From positions 459,397 to 523,396 of the forward strand of contig CABOHA010000001.1 in NCBI GenBank assembly GCA_902399975.1: a stretch of 64,000 nt of DNA. The letters run 5' to 3'. Positions 1 through 8,409 of the stretch are shown in pieces. The first letter of the stretch is position 1, and each line of letters opens with the position of its first letter. This DNA comes from Coriobacteriaceae bacterium. GTDB taxonomy: Bacteria; Actinomycetota; Coriobacteriia; Coriobacteriales; Coriobacteriaceae. A program made the position numbers and the translations under genes. The notes under the pieces are model-generated. The model was given only the letters and a program-made list of their open reading frames with translations, was not told the DNA's origin and searched no databases.

Positions 1-258
1 CACGCCGTCGGCAAACAGCTTCCAGCTGGACGGCTCGCGCGAGTCATCTCCGAGCAGCTTGATCTGCAACACATGTGGATTGCCGGCAGCGCAGAGCTCT
101 TCCTCGAGCTTCTCCACCGTAAAGCGCATCTGGTGGGAGAGACGGCTCTTGACCATGGCCGAGGCGTAGCCATTTGGCTTATCCAGAAGATGCATGTGAT
201 TCGGTTTGACAACCAGGTTGTGGAAGTTGCGCTCGCTGCGCACGGAGAAATTGTCCAT
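1..258 (-). CDS. Partial hypothetical protein (N-terminal 86 residues)
   Basis: An open frame on the minus strand begins with ATG at 258-256, seven bases after an AAAGGAG ribosome binding site, and runs off the left edge without a stop. It starts MDNFSVRSERNFHNLVVKPN and continues with a mix of charged and polar residues (SRLSHQMRFTVEKLEEEL), so it is probably soluble and cytoplasmic. I do not recognise the family. The good ribosome binding site and actinobacterial codon use make it a real gene start; the function is unknown. Confidence 0.6.
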   Translation of the reverse strand, partial: MDNFSVRSERNFHNLVVKPNHMHLLDKPNGYASAMVKSRLSHQMRFTVEKLEEELCAAGNPHVLQIKLLGDDSREPSSWKLFADGV

Positions 259-405
259 ACGGACTCCTTTCATCGATGTTGGCAGGGCCACCGTGCCTCT
301 TGGCCGGTTGGCGTCGGGATCGTGGAGCCAACTCTCTACCCCGACTCTGGATAAAACGCGCCCGCTCCTTGCGGGCACGATGGAGTCTATCAGCGTGCGC
401 GGACA

Positions 406-452
406 GAAATCAAGCGCGCTTGCGAAATGACGCGCGGGCGGCGCTTGATTTC
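406..452. repeat. 12-bp inverted repeat
   Basis: GAAATCAAGCGC (406-417) and its exact reverse complement (441-452) flank a 23-base GC-rich spacer. A second small hairpin, GCCCGC-n5-GCGGGC, lies just upstream near 360-376. Both sit between the divergent unknown gene and the 33-bp repeats. No T-tract follows, so this is a possible protein-binding site or structured leader and not a clear terminator. Confidence 0.5.
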
Positions 453-477
453 GCCGGCTGCTGCTAGGCTTAAATCC

Positions 478-590
478 GAAAAAGTGTCGAAATCTCACGT
501 GTAAAAGTACGGAAAAGTGTCGTAATACATACTTTAATACCTCGAAAAAGTGTCGAAATTAGCACCTAACAACCACGGAAAAGTGTATCC
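478..590. repeat. Four direct repeats with exact 33-bp period
   Basis: The octamer AAAAGTGT occurs at 480, 513, 546 and 579, which is exactly every 33 bases. The wider unit is G-A/G-AAAAGTGTCG-A/T-AAT followed by about 17 non-conserved bases. Copies 1 and 3 are identical over 17 bases (CGAAAAAGTGTCGAAAT); copies 2 and 4 share CGGAAAAGTGT. Copy 4 departs after GTGT, where TATCCT could serve as a -10 box. The array ends 35 bases before the ATG of the DUF4143 ATPase, so it is probably its operator or promoter array. The 259-625 gap contains no gene. Confidence 0.8.
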
Positions 591-625
591 TAGTGCTAAA
601 ACAGCACGTAATAAGGGGTACGCTT

Positions 626-1948
626 ATGCTGCAGAGAAAAGCGAAAGCACGGTTTGAATCTTGGCTTGCCTCGTCGCCTAACAAAGCTCTTTTGGTCAAG
701 GGTGCCCGACAGGTGGGAAAGTCATATTTGGTCAACGTCTTTGCAAGCGGATCGTTCGAAAATGTCGTGACGTTCGACCTTATCGCCGACGCGTCCGTGC
801 GCGATTCGTTTTTGGCGGCAAAAAGCGCGGATGACCTGCTTATGCGCATGTCCATCGCTGCGACGCAGCCGATGGTCGCCAACAAGACCGTTGTGGTTAT
901 CGACGAGGTGCAGCGATGCCCCAACGTGGTGACGTTTATCAAATACCTGGTCCAGCGCGGCGACTTTCGATACATCCTTACCGGATCGCTCCTTGGCGTT
1001 GAGCTCGAGGGCATCGATTCCCTGCCAGTGGGGTATGTCGAGCAGGTCCAGATGTACCCGCTCGACTTTGAGGAGTTTTGTTGGGCAAATGGCGTTGGTG
1101 CCAGCGTGTTTGACATGCTCAGGGGCTGTCTGAAGGATGAAGGGGAGCTCCCCGGCTACCTGTATGACCGCTTGCTCGATCTGTTCCATCAGTATGTGGT
1201 GGTGGGAGGCATGCCCGACGCGGTCAATTCCTTCTTGGCGACGCGCAATGTCGACGAGGTTCGAAACATCCACCGCGATCTTCACGCCCTGTATCGCGAT
1301 GACATCGCAAAGTACGCTCCGCCCGAGTTACGCTTGGTTATTCGCGATATCTATGATTTGATTCCCAGCGAGGCCGGCTCCAAAAACAAGCGATTCAAGC
1401 TGTCATCGATTAACGGTGTCAAACGTTTTTCGCAGGTGACAGACCATTTTCTCTGGTTATCGGAGGCGGGTGTCGCGCTTCCCGTGTATAACGTAACGGC
1501 GCCCGTGGCACCCCTTTTATTGGGAGAGCAACGAAATCTGTTCAAGCTGTTTTACTTGGACACCGGAATGCTCATGTCGTCGTATTCCAAAAGGGTCGCC
1601 CAAGGCGTTTTTGATGGGGAGGCGGAAGACGCCTTTGGCATGAACATGGGGGCGGCGTTTGAGGGCTTCGTTGCCCAAGAGCTCAAAGCTCATGGATTCA
1701 GATTGCGCTACTTTACATCGAAAAAGGTTGGCGAGCTCGATTTTGTTGAGGAGACGCTCGATGGGGAAGTGTTTGCTATCGAGGTCAAATCGGGCAAGAG
1801 CTTTAAGTCCCATGCCGCGCTCGATAACGCACTGGCAACGAAGGGCTACGGAATCGATCGCGCCCTGGTACTTGCGGAATGCAATCTTCACCGCGATGGT
1901 GACGTGCTGTATCTGCCCATCTTTATGGCAGGGCTTTTGGAGCTGTAA
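626..1948 (+). CDS. AAA-type ATPase with C-terminal DUF4143/PD-(D/E)xK-like domain
   Basis: This 440-residue protein has a Walker A motif GARQVGKS (about residues 26-33), Walker B VVIDEVQ (90-96) and a TGS sensor (119-121), the pattern of the archaeal-type ATPase_2 family fused to DUF4143. The C-terminus has ELDF followed by IEVKSGK (370-390), which matches the D-x(n)-E-x-K core of PD-(D/E)xK nuclease folds. The family is common in bacteria and its biological role is unsettled; DNA repair, defence and selfish-gene roles are all possible. ATG 626 is chosen over an in-frame ATG at 593 because AAGGGG precedes it. It is preceded by the 33-bp repeats and looks monocistronic. Confidence 0.85.
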   Translation: MLQRKAKARFESWLASSPNKALLVKGARQVGKSYLVNVFASGSFENVVTFDLIADASVRDSFLAAKSADDLLMRMSIAATQPMVANKTVVVIDEVQRCPNVVTFIKYLVQRGDFRYILTGSLLGVELEGIDSLPVGYVEQVQMYPLDFEEFCWANGVGASVFDMLRGCLKDEGELPGYLYDRLLDLFHQYVVVGGMPDAVNSFLATRNVDEVRNIHRDLHALYRDDIAKYAPPELRLVIRDIYDLIPSEAGSKNKRFKLSSINGVKRFSQVTDHFLWLSEAGVALPVYNVTAPVAPLLLGEQRNLFKLFYLDTGMLMSSYSKRVAQGVFDGEAEDAFGMNMGAAFEGFVAQELKAHGFRLRYFTSKKVGELDFVEETLDGEVFAIEVKSGKSFKSHAALDNALATKGYGIDRALVLAECNLHRDGDVLYLPIFMAGLLEL

Positions 1949-1985
1949 CGTGCCGCCGGCTCTTCCGGCCCTCCCTTAACCCTCG

Positions 1986-2969
1986 CTACTCGTCTCCGTC
2001 GTTGGGGTCGCCCTTGAGGGTGTTGATGTCCAGGTGCTGGTTGTCGTCCTCTTTTTGCTGGGTCTCCGACTCCGCTTGGGTGGGGCCGCGGAACAGCTGG
2101 AATCCCTCAAACGCAATGACGCCGAGCAGGGCAATGACAATGGCGATAAAGGCAACCTTGACTGCCTGCGGAAACTCCGAGAAACGCAGCGCCTTTTCCG
2201 CGGCGTGATAATCGGCGAAGCGCTCTTCGCCCGTGCTTTTGGTATACGCCGGCGCGGACGCGGCCTCCGGGTCATATTCCGGTGCAGGCGTGGCGGCGTA
2301 CGGATCGTTGAGATAATCGCTCGATACGGTGCCATAATTCTCGGTCTCGATGCGACCGGTGTCAGCATGGCCATCGGAATAATCGGAATATGCTGCACTG
2401 CTCTCATAGTCCGCGGCGCTCGTGTTGGCGGCAAAAAGCGGGTTGACTGGAACGTCGAGCGCCGGCATGCCGGTAGAGGTCTCATCCAGATCGGCTGCAG
2501 CCCAGGAATCGTAGGCAACCTGATGGGCAACGGGCTCATCGAGCCTTGTGACCGGAGGCTTGCGTACCGCAGGAACAGGCAACTGCTGGGCGCTGTACAT
2601 AACGGTGCTGTCGGCCGATTTGCCCTGCGTCGCTGCAGCGAGAAATGCCGCCGTCTCGGACGGGTCGCTTGCGGGGCGGGGGGCGGGCGTGGGCGCCGAA
2701 GCGGGTGCGGGCGTAGGCGCGGGCGTCGAAACAGGCGACTGCGCGGGAGTCGGCGCAGATCCGGGCTTAGGCGCAAGCGCGGGCTTTGCACTTGTCGGGC
2801 GAGTTCCGCCGCCCATGAGTTCCTCGGCGGTCCAGGGGCGGTCGCTCATCACGTCGTCCAGGCTCAACGCAAACAGATCGTCTTCGCCCTCGTCAAATGC
2901 GCGTTTCGCATGCCTGACGGCAGAAGCGGTGACTCCGCGGCCGTTGCGTGATGCGTTGCTCGACCCCAT
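1986..2969 (-). CDS. Hypothetical Pro/Ala-rich single-pass membrane protein
   Basis: A 327-residue protein starting MGSSNASRNG, with an AAAGGATG ribosome binding site eight bases upstream of ATG 2969. The N-terminal 60 residues are charged (FDEGEDDLFALSLDD), the middle is a low-complexity stretch of repeated PAP/PTPA units, and near residue 275 there is one membrane segment (VAFIAIVIALLGVIAFEGF) followed by an acidic tail ending NDGDE. It resembles regulatory or cell-envelope anchors in which a cytoplasmic disordered region precedes a single helix. I cannot assign a family. It converges with the DUF4143 gene. Confidence 0.75.
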   Translation of the reverse strand: MGSSNASRNGRGVTASAVRHAKRAFDEGEDDLFALSLDDVMSDRPWTAEELMGGGTRPTSAKPALAPKPGSAPTPAQSPVSTPAPTPAPASAPTPAPRPASDPSETAAFLAAATQGKSADSTVMYSAQQLPVPAVRKPPVTRLDEPVAHQVAYDSWAAADLDETSTGMPALDVPVNPLFAANTSAADYESSAAYSDYSDGHADTGRIETENYGTVSSDYLNDPYAATPAPEYDPEAASAPAYTKSTGEERFADYHAAEKALRFSEFPQAVKVAFIAIVIALLGVIAFEGFQLFRGPTQAESETQQKEDDNQHLDINTLKGDPNDGDE

Positions 2970-3091
2970 CTTGTCCCATCCTTTCGAAATACTCACATTC
3001 ATCGATTATATGGAACTTGCCTTGCGGCCGACTCTCGGATTCGTGCATTCCAGAACTCGCGCTCAAAAGGGGAGAGGTGCAGGCGCGCTGA

Positions 3092-3745
3092 CTATTTGTC
3101 GCCGGCGGCAGCCTTTGCCTCGTTGAGGTAGCTATAGAAGCTGTACTTAGAGATGCCAAAGAACTCGCAGGCGCGTTCGCTCGACTTGGAGATGAGAAAG
3201 GCGCCGCGACGGTCGAGGTAGCCAACGGCGCGAATGCGCTCGTCTTTGGTCATGAGCGCTGCGGGCTTGCCCACAAACTGTTCACACTCGCGTAGCAAGT
3301 CTTCGAGCAGGTCGCCGATGTTCTTGGTAATGGGCTCAGGCTCGGTGTAGTCCGTGCCGCCGGTGCCGGTAAAGGCATCGAGCGAGCGCTCAAAAGCCTT
3401 CATGAGCGTAATGTCAAAGTTAATGCCCAAAATGCCGACGGGCTTGCCTTCGTCGTTGCGGATAAAGATGGTCGAGGACTTGAGCAGCTTGCCATCGGCG
3501 GTTTTGGTGAGGTATGGTTCGCGGTCGTGCACGTCGGTGATGCCCTCGTGCATGGACTCAAACACAATATGGCTGGGGCCGTCACCCAGTTTGCGCCCAC
3601 TGACGTGGCCATTTTCGATCACTACGATGGAGTGGTCCACGTCCTCGGTCTCCAGGTCGTGGACGACGACTTCGCAGTTGGGACCAAATTGGAGCGCTAA
3701 GCCGTGTGCAAGGCGCTTGTAAAACTCAATCTGTGCGGGGGTCAT
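3092..3745 (-). CDS. YheO-like PAS/HTH transcriptional regulator
   Basis: A 217-residue protein with an N-terminal YheO-type PAS domain (about residues 5-115, including VVHDLE and GILGINFD) and a C-terminal helix-turn-helix (about 150-210, GAFLISKSSERACEFFGISK). The family includes DauR, a regulator of D-amino acid use. ATG 3745 is preferred over 3775 because AGGAAGG lies just upstream. It is divergent from the diaminopropionate ammonia-lyase gene across 277 bp that carry two palindromes, so it is very likely the local regulator of the catabolic cluster. That assignment is inferred from position. Confidence 0.85.
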   Translation of the reverse strand: MTPAQIEFYKRLAHGLALQFGPNCEVVVHDLETEDVDHSIVVIENGHVSGRKLGDGPSHIVFESMHEGITDVHDREPYLTKTADGKLLKSSTIFIRNDEGKPVGILGINFDITLMKAFERSLDAFTGTGGTDYTEPEPITKNIGDLLEDLLRECEQFVGKPAALMTKDERIRAVGYLDRRGAFLISKSSERACEFFGISKYSFYSYLNEAKAAAGDK

Positions 3746-3864
3746 GGGTGCCTTCCTAAAAATTAGTTTGGGCACACTTTGCCATAAACCACACCTGTTC
3801 GCAAATATCGAAAGCGTCGCTGCGTTATGTGACCGTTCGGCGGCGAAAAGGTACCGATTACGGC

Positions 3865-3932
3865 AACAAACAATTTGTTTTGTTTTCCAATCAAAAAGTG
3901 TGATAGAACAGTGCTAACAAACTTTTTGTTTG
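3865..3932. promoter_or_regulatory. Twin palindromes and promoter between yheO-like gene and dpaL
   Basis: AAACAATTTGTTT (3868-3880) and CAAACTTTTTGTTTG (3918-3932) are two related palindromes with centres 51 bp apart. A plausible promoter reading toward dpaL has -35 TTGTTT (3880-3885) and -10 TAGAAC (3904-3909) with an 18-bp spacer. Site 1 therefore overlaps the -35 box and site 2 covers the expected start site. This arrangement suits binding or looping by the neighbouring YheO-like regulator, which is inference. Confidence 0.55.
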
Positions 3933-4022
3933 GCATCCACATAAAAGTTCAGCCGCATGAACGGGAATGGGCTGGAACGCGTATGCGGGGGCCGGCAAGA
4001 GAGGACTTAAGGAGTTCACCGT

Positions 4023-5237
4023 ATGGCCGATAAGATTCAGTGGGCGGGCAACACGATGCCCAAGAGCGATGATGAGCACTTGGGAATCATGAGCCTCGAC
4101 CACGTGAAGAAGGCCCGCGCCTTCCACCAGTCGTTCCCCCAGTACACCGTCACTCCGCTTGCCCGCCTGGACGGCCAGGCCGCACGCCTTGGCCTGTCCA
4201 ACCTGTGCGTTAAGGACGAGAGCTATCGCTTTGGCCTCAACGCCTTTAAGGTTCTGGGCGGCTCGTTTGCCATGGCCAACTACATTGCCGACGAGACCGG
4301 CAAGGACGTTGCCGAGTGCACCTTCGATTACCTGACCTCCGATCAGCTTGCCAAGGACTTTGGCCAGGCCACCTTCTTTACCGCCACCGACGGCAACCAT
4401 GGCCGCGGCGTGGCATGGGCTGCCAACAAGCTGGGCCAGAAGGCCGTCGTGCACATGCCCAAGGGTTCCACCAAGCCTCGCTTCGATAACATCGCCGCCG
4501 AGGGCGCCACGGTGACCATCGAAGAGGTCAACTACGACGAGTGCGTGCGCATGGCCGCCGCCGAGGCCGACGCCTGCGAGCGCGGCGTTATCGTTCAGGA
4601 CACCGCCTGGGAGGGCTACGAGAAGATCCCGTCTTGGATCATGGAGGGCTACGGCACCATGGCTTCTGAGGCAGCCGAGCAGCTGCGCGAGATGGCCATC
4701 AACCGCCCGACGCACGTCTTTGTCCAAGCCGGCGTGGGCTCGCTGGCCGGCGCCGTGGTGGGCTACTTCACCAATCTGTATCCCGATAACCCGCCCACCT
4801 TTGTCGTGGTCGAGTGCGCACCTGCCGCCTGCCTGTACAAGGGCGCTGCCGCCGGCGACGGCGACATGCGCATCGTGGACGGCGACATGCCCTCCATCAT
4901 GGCCGGCCTGTGCTGCGGCGAGCCCAACATTCTGGGCTGGGATATCCTGCGCAACCACACCACCGCCTTCGTGTCCTGCCCCGACTGGGTCACCGCTCGT
5001 GGCATGCGCACCCTGGGCGCTCCCGAGAAGGGCGACCCGCGCGTCATCTCCGGCGAGTCCGGCGCGGTGACCACCGGCCTGGTCGAGACCCTCATGCTCG
5101 ATCCCGAGTACGCCGAGCTCAAGGAGCTCATCGGCCTGGACAAGACAAGCTCCGTGCTCTGCTTCTCCACGGAAGGTGACACGGACCCGGATCAGTACCG
5201 TCGCATCGTCTGGGAGGGCGAGTACCCCACCTGCTAA
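4023..5237 (+). CDS. dpaL: 2,3-diaminopropionate ammonia-lyase (YgeX)
   Basis: A PLP enzyme of fold type II that converts 2,3-diaminopropionate to pyruvate and two ammonia. At 404 residues it has the family length. The PLP lysine is in the GLNAFK motif (Lys76), the phosphate-binding glycine loop is in QAGVGSLAGAV, and TDGNHGRGVAW is the substrate asparagine loop. The start ATG 4023 follows TAAGGAG. It heads the ygeX-ygeY-ygeW set, which in enterobacteria and gut anaerobes is tied to anaerobic urate and purine breakdown. A 230-bp gap holding a large hairpin separates it from ygeY. Confidence 0.95.
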   Translation: MADKIQWAGNTMPKSDDEHLGIMSLDHVKKARAFHQSFPQYTVTPLARLDGQAARLGLSNLCVKDESYRFGLNAFKVLGGSFAMANYIADETGKDVAECTFDYLTSDQLAKDFGQATFFTATDGNHGRGVAWAANKLGQKAVVHMPKGSTKPRFDNIAAEGATVTIEEVNYDECVRMAAAEADACERGVIVQDTAWEGYEKIPSWIMEGYGTMASEAAEQLREMAINRPTHVFVQAGVGSLAGAVVGYFTNLYPDNPPTFVVVECAPAACLYKGAAAGDGDMRIVDGDMPSIMAGLCCGEPNILGWDILRNHTTAFVSCPDWVTARGMRTLGAPEKGDPRVISGESGAVTTGLVETLMLDPEYAELKELIGLDKTSSVLCFSTEGDTDPDQYRRIVWEGEYPTC

Positions 5238-5308
5238 TTGTTGGGCGGCGCAACGCGCCGCGCCAAATTCCTATTAGACCCCCTATGTCCTGCAGATGTA
5301 TGAACCCG

Positions 5309-5433
5309 GGAGGCGGAGCGATGCCTATTTGCTCCGTCGCGAGTTCCGCACGCAAAGGAAAGCACTTAATGTGCTTTCCGTCTTGCGCAGGACTGTCCGA
5401 GCAGCGGAGTAAATAGGCATCGCTCCGCCACCT
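5309..5433. repeat. Long imperfect hairpin element between dpaL and ygeY
   Basis: GGCGGAGCGATGCCTATTT and six further bases (5313-5337) match the reverse complement of 5405-5429 with one mismatch in 25. Inside lie further pairing arms centred on GGAAAGCAC-TTAAT-GTGCTTTCC (5358-5379). The whole segment can fold into a single rod of about 120 nt. It lacks a T-tract. Like the element at 53126-53246, it contains TTCCGCA on the left and TGTCCGAG on the right, so the two may be one repeat family. It could also tune dpaL-ygeY read-through. Confidence 0.7.
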
Positions 5434-5469
5434 CACAGGTAGATCCCTTCAAATGAAAGGTTAACTGTT

Positions 5470-6855
5470 ATGACTAAGGAACTCGATTTCGACGCCATCA
5501 AGGCTGCTGCTGAGTCCCACCGTGCTGATATGACTCGCTTCCTGCGCGCCATGATTTCTCATCCCTCTGAGTCTTGCGAGGAGGGTGAGGTTGTCGCTTG
5601 CATCAAGGCCGAGATGGAGAGCCTTGGCTATGACGAGGTCAAGGTCGATGGCCTGGGCAACGTCATGGGCTTTATGGGCGAGGGCGACAAGATCATCGCC
5701 ATCGACTCTCACATCGACACCGTCGGCATCGGCAACATCGAGAACTGGGATGCCGATCCCTATGAGGGCTACGAGACCGACGAGATCATCTATGGCCGCG
5801 GCGGCTCCGACCAGGAGGGTGGCATGGCTTCTGCTACCTACGCTGCCAAGATGATGAAGGACATGGGCCTCATCCCCGAGGGCTACAAGATCATGGTCGT
5901 CGGCACCGTCCAGGAAGAGGACTGCGACGGCATGTGCTGGCAGTACATCTACAACAAGGACGGCATTAAGCCCGAGTTCGTCATTTCCACCGAGCCCACC
6001 GACGGCGGCATCTATCGCGGTCACCGCGGCCGCATGGAGATCCGCGTCGACGTTCACGGCACCTCCTGCCACGGCTCCGCTCCCGACCGCGGCGACAACG
6101 CTATCTACAAGATGGCCGACATCATCGCCGACGTCCGCGCCCTCAACAACAACGGCTGCGACGAGTCGACCGACATCAAGGGCCTCGTCAAGATGCTCGA
6201 CCCCAAGTACAACCCCGAGCACTTCGAGGACGCCCGCTTCCTGGGCCGCGGTACCTGCACCGTCAGCCAGATCTTCTACACCAGCCCCAGCCGCTGCGCC
6301 GTCGCCGACTCCTGCGCCATCTCCATCGACCGTCGCATGACCGCCGGCGAGACCTGGGAGTCCTGCCTGGACGAGATCCGCAACCTGCCGGCCGCCAAGA
6401 AGTACGGCGACGACGTGAAGGTCTCCATGTACATGTACGACCGTCCGTCCTGGACCGGCGAGGTCTACGAGACCGAGGCTTACTTCCCCACGTGGATCAA
6501 CAAGGAGACCGCTCCGCACGTCAAGGCCCTCGTCGACGCTCACAAGGCCATGTTCGGTGACGAGCGCATCGGCTGCGAGCCCAGCATGGACAAGCGCACC
6601 GGTCGTCCGCTGTGCGACAAGTGGACCTTCTCCACGAACTGCGTTTCCATCCAGGGCCGCTACGGCATCCCCTGCGTCGGCTTTGGCCCGGGTGCCGAGT
6701 CTCAGGCTCACGCTCCCAACGAGGTCACCTACAAGGACGACCTGGTCACCGCTGCCGCCATGTATGTGGCTGCCCTGAACCTCTACGATCCGAGCCAGGC
6801 CGATGGCGACGCTACCGTGTTCCGCGCTGGTCTGACCAACAACAAGATCGACTAG
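5470..6855 (+). CDS. ygeY: YgeY family selenium metabolism-linked hydrolase (M20)
   Basis: A 461-residue M20 zinc peptidase/amidohydrolase. Metal ligands are visible in SHIDTVG (His81, Asp83), [10 protein letters not shown] (Asp114) and the catalytic VQEED (Glu149-Glu150). Substrate binding probably runs through the dimerisation lid at about residues 190-300. It belongs to the YgeY branch, found with ygeX and ygeW and thought to hydrolyse an open-chain intermediate of urate or hydantoin breakdown. The start ATG follows GAAAGG. Its exact substrate cannot be read from the sequence. Confidence 0.92.
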   Translation: MTKELDFDAIKAAAESHRADMTRFLRAMISHPSESCEEGEVVACIKAEMESLGYDEVKVDGLGNVMGFMGEGDKIIAIDSHIDTVGIGNIENWDADPYEGYETDEIIYGRGGSDQEGGMASATYAAKMMKDMGLIPEGYKIMVVGTVQEEDCDGMCWQYIYNKDGIKPEFVISTEPTDGGIYRGHRGRMEIRVDVHGTSCHGSAPDRGDNAIYKMADIIADVRALNNNGCDESTDIKGLVKMLDPKYNPEHFEDARFLGRGTCTVSQIFYTSPSRCAVADSCAISIDRRMTAGETWESCLDEIRNLPAAKKYGDDVKVSMYMYDRPSWTGEVYETEAYFPTWINKETAPHVKALVDAHKAMFGDERIGCEPSMDKRTGRPLCDKWTFSTNCVSIQGRYGIPCVGFGPGAESQAHAPNEVTYKDDLVTAAAMYVAALNLYDPSQADGDATVFRAGLTNNKID

Positions 6856-6878
6856 TCCCATTCCTTGATCTTGTTGAG

Positions 6879-6901
6879 CCGGGGACAGCCTGTGTCCCCG
6901 G
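6879..6901. repeat. GGGGAC-type hairpin between ygeY and ygeW
   Basis: CCGGGGACA and TGTCCCCGG form a perfect 9-bp stem with a 5-base loop. There is no T-tract after it. It is one of several intergenic hairpins in this window built around GGGGAC/GTCCCC and could slow or process the ygeY-ygeW transcript. The remaining 150 bp up to the ygeW start show nothing further. Confidence 0.6.
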
Positions 6902-7056
6902 CACCCCCTGTTGACTTGGGGCCCGCGGTCGTTATCTCCCATGCTTCCTCAACGGTAGCGGGTCCTCGTCATAGCGCTCTGCATGTTCTAGCCACACGCG
7001 CATGCCGGAGCACATCTACTCATTGCGATCGTTTCATCTATGGAAAGGATATTTAC

Positions 7057-8259
7057 ATGGACGCCAAGTTTACCGAGCTCGTCGAGCAGCTGAACGGCCT
7101 CGATTTTAAGGGCATGTACGGCAGCGACTTCCTGCACACCTGGGATAAGACCACCGATGAGCTCAAGGCGCTCTACATCGTCGCCGATGCCCTGCGCGAG
7201 CTGCGTGAGAACAACGTTTCGTCCAAGATCTTCGACTCGGGCCTGGCCGTCTCCCTGTTCCGCGACAACTCCACCCGTACGCGCTTCTCCTTCTCTAAGG
7301 CCGCCAACCTGCTCGGCCTCGAGCTGCAGGACCTGGACGAGAAGAAGTCCCAGATCGCTCACGGCGAGACCGTCCGCGAGACCGCTACCATGATCTCCTT
7401 CATGGCCGACGTCATCGGCATCCGCGACGACATGTACATCGGCAAGGGCGACGCCTACATGGCCGAGGTCTCCGAGTCTGTCCAGCAGGCCTACGAGGAC
7501 GGCGTTCTGGATCACCGTCCCACGCTCATCTCCCTGCAGTCCGACTCCGATCACCCCACGCAGTCCTCTGCCGACATGCTCTACCTCATCAACGAGTTTG
7601 GCGGTCTTGAGAACCTCAAGGGCAAGAAGGTTGCTGTCACCTGGGCCTATTCGCCCTCTTACGGCAAGCCGCTGTCCTGCCCGCAGTCGCTGATCAGCCT
7701 GCTGCCCCGCTTTGGCATGGACGTCACCCTGGCTCACCCCGAGGGCTACGACCTCATGCCCGAGGTCGTCGAGCGCGCCAAGGGCTATGCCGCCGAGTCC
7801 GGCACCACCTTTAAGCAGGTCAACACCATGGCCGAGGCCTTCGAGGGCGCCGACATCGTGATCCCCAAGAGCTGGGCTCCGTTTGCCGCCATGGAGAAGC
7901 GCACCAACCTGTACGCCGAGGGCGACGATGCCGGCATCGCCGCGCTCGAGAAGGAGCTGCTCGCCCAGAACGCTACGCATCAGGACTGGTGCTCCACGAC
8001 CGAGCTCATGGAGAAGACTGCCAACGGCCAGGACACCATCTTTATGCATCCGCTGCCCGCCGACATCTCCGGTGTCTCCTGCGAGCACGGCGAGGTCAAC
8101 GCCGACGTCTTCGACATGCACCGCGTGGGCATGTACAAGGAGGCCAGCTACAAGCCGTACGCCATCGCAGCCATGATGTTCCTGCAGAAGGTTGCCGATC
8201 CCGCCGCTACCCTCAAGGCCCTCGACGAGCGCAACACCGCCCGTTGGTTCCAGGCCTAA
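7057..8259 (+). CDS. ygeW: Knotted carbamoyltransferase YgeW
   Basis: A 400-residue member of the aspartate/ornithine carbamoyltransferase superfamily. The carbamoyl-phosphate loop is STRTR (residues 72-76) in LFRDNSTRTRFSF, and HPLPADI in the C-terminal half supplies carbamoyl contacts. The substrate loop differs from argF and pyrB, as expected for YgeW, whose natural substrate is not settled. ATG 7057 is chosen because GGAAAGGA precedes it; an upstream in-frame ATG at 6865 lacks such a site. In urate-degrading clusters it would release carbamoyl phosphate for ATP formation, yet no carbamate kinase gene is seen here. Confidence 0.93.
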   Translation: MDAKFTELVEQLNGLDFKGMYGSDFLHTWDKTTDELKALYIVADALRELRENNVSSKIFDSGLAVSLFRDNSTRTRFSFSKAANLLGLELQDLDEKKSQIAHGETVRETATMISFMADVIGIRDDMYIGKGDAYMAEVSESVQQAYEDGVLDHRPTLISLQSDSDHPTQSSADMLYLINEFGGLENLKGKKVAVTWAYSPSYGKPLSCPQSLISLLPRFGMDVTLAHPEGYDLMPEVVERAKGYAAESGTTFKQVNTMAEAFEGADIVIPKSWAPFAAMEKRTNLYAEGDDAGIAALEKELLAQNATHQDWCSTTELMEKTANGQDTIFMHPLPADISGVSCEHGEVNADVFDMHRVGMYKEASYKPYAIAAMMFLQKVADPAATLKALDERNTARWFQA

Positions 8260-8282
8260 AGCTGGGTTGAGGTAAGCCATGT

Positions 8283-8321
8283 AAAGGGGGCGCTCTGCCA
8301 ACCGGCGGGGTGCCCCTTTTT
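8283..8321 (+). terminator. Terminator after ygeW
   Basis: AAAGGGGGCG and TGCCCCTTTTT pair across an 18-base loop and end in five T residues. This closes the dpaL-ygeY-ygeW unit before the nucleotidyltransferase gene. Confidence 0.7.
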
Positions 8322-8409
8322 GCATCGTGGGCGTGCGGGATAAGCGCTTTCGATGTAGATGCCCCGCGACGCGAGTTATGGGTACGATGGTTTCAGGGGA
8401 GGTATCGCC

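Noticed and set aside
478..590. CRISPR array from the regularly spaced repeats
   Set aside because: Only four degenerate copies, conserved core of about 11-17 bases, unit of 33 bp in total including spacer, no cas genes nearby. A promoter or iteron array fits better.
5461..6942. 493-codon minus-strand open frame
   Set aside because: It mirrors ygeY. The long antisense frame results from GC-biased third codon positions; it has no ribosome binding site and a low-complexity Val/Gly/Asp composition.
6865..7056. N-terminal extension of YgeW from ATG 6865
   Set aside because: The extra 64 residues are unlike the family, cover a GGGGAC hairpin, and lack a ribosome binding site; GGAAAGGA precedes ATG 7057.
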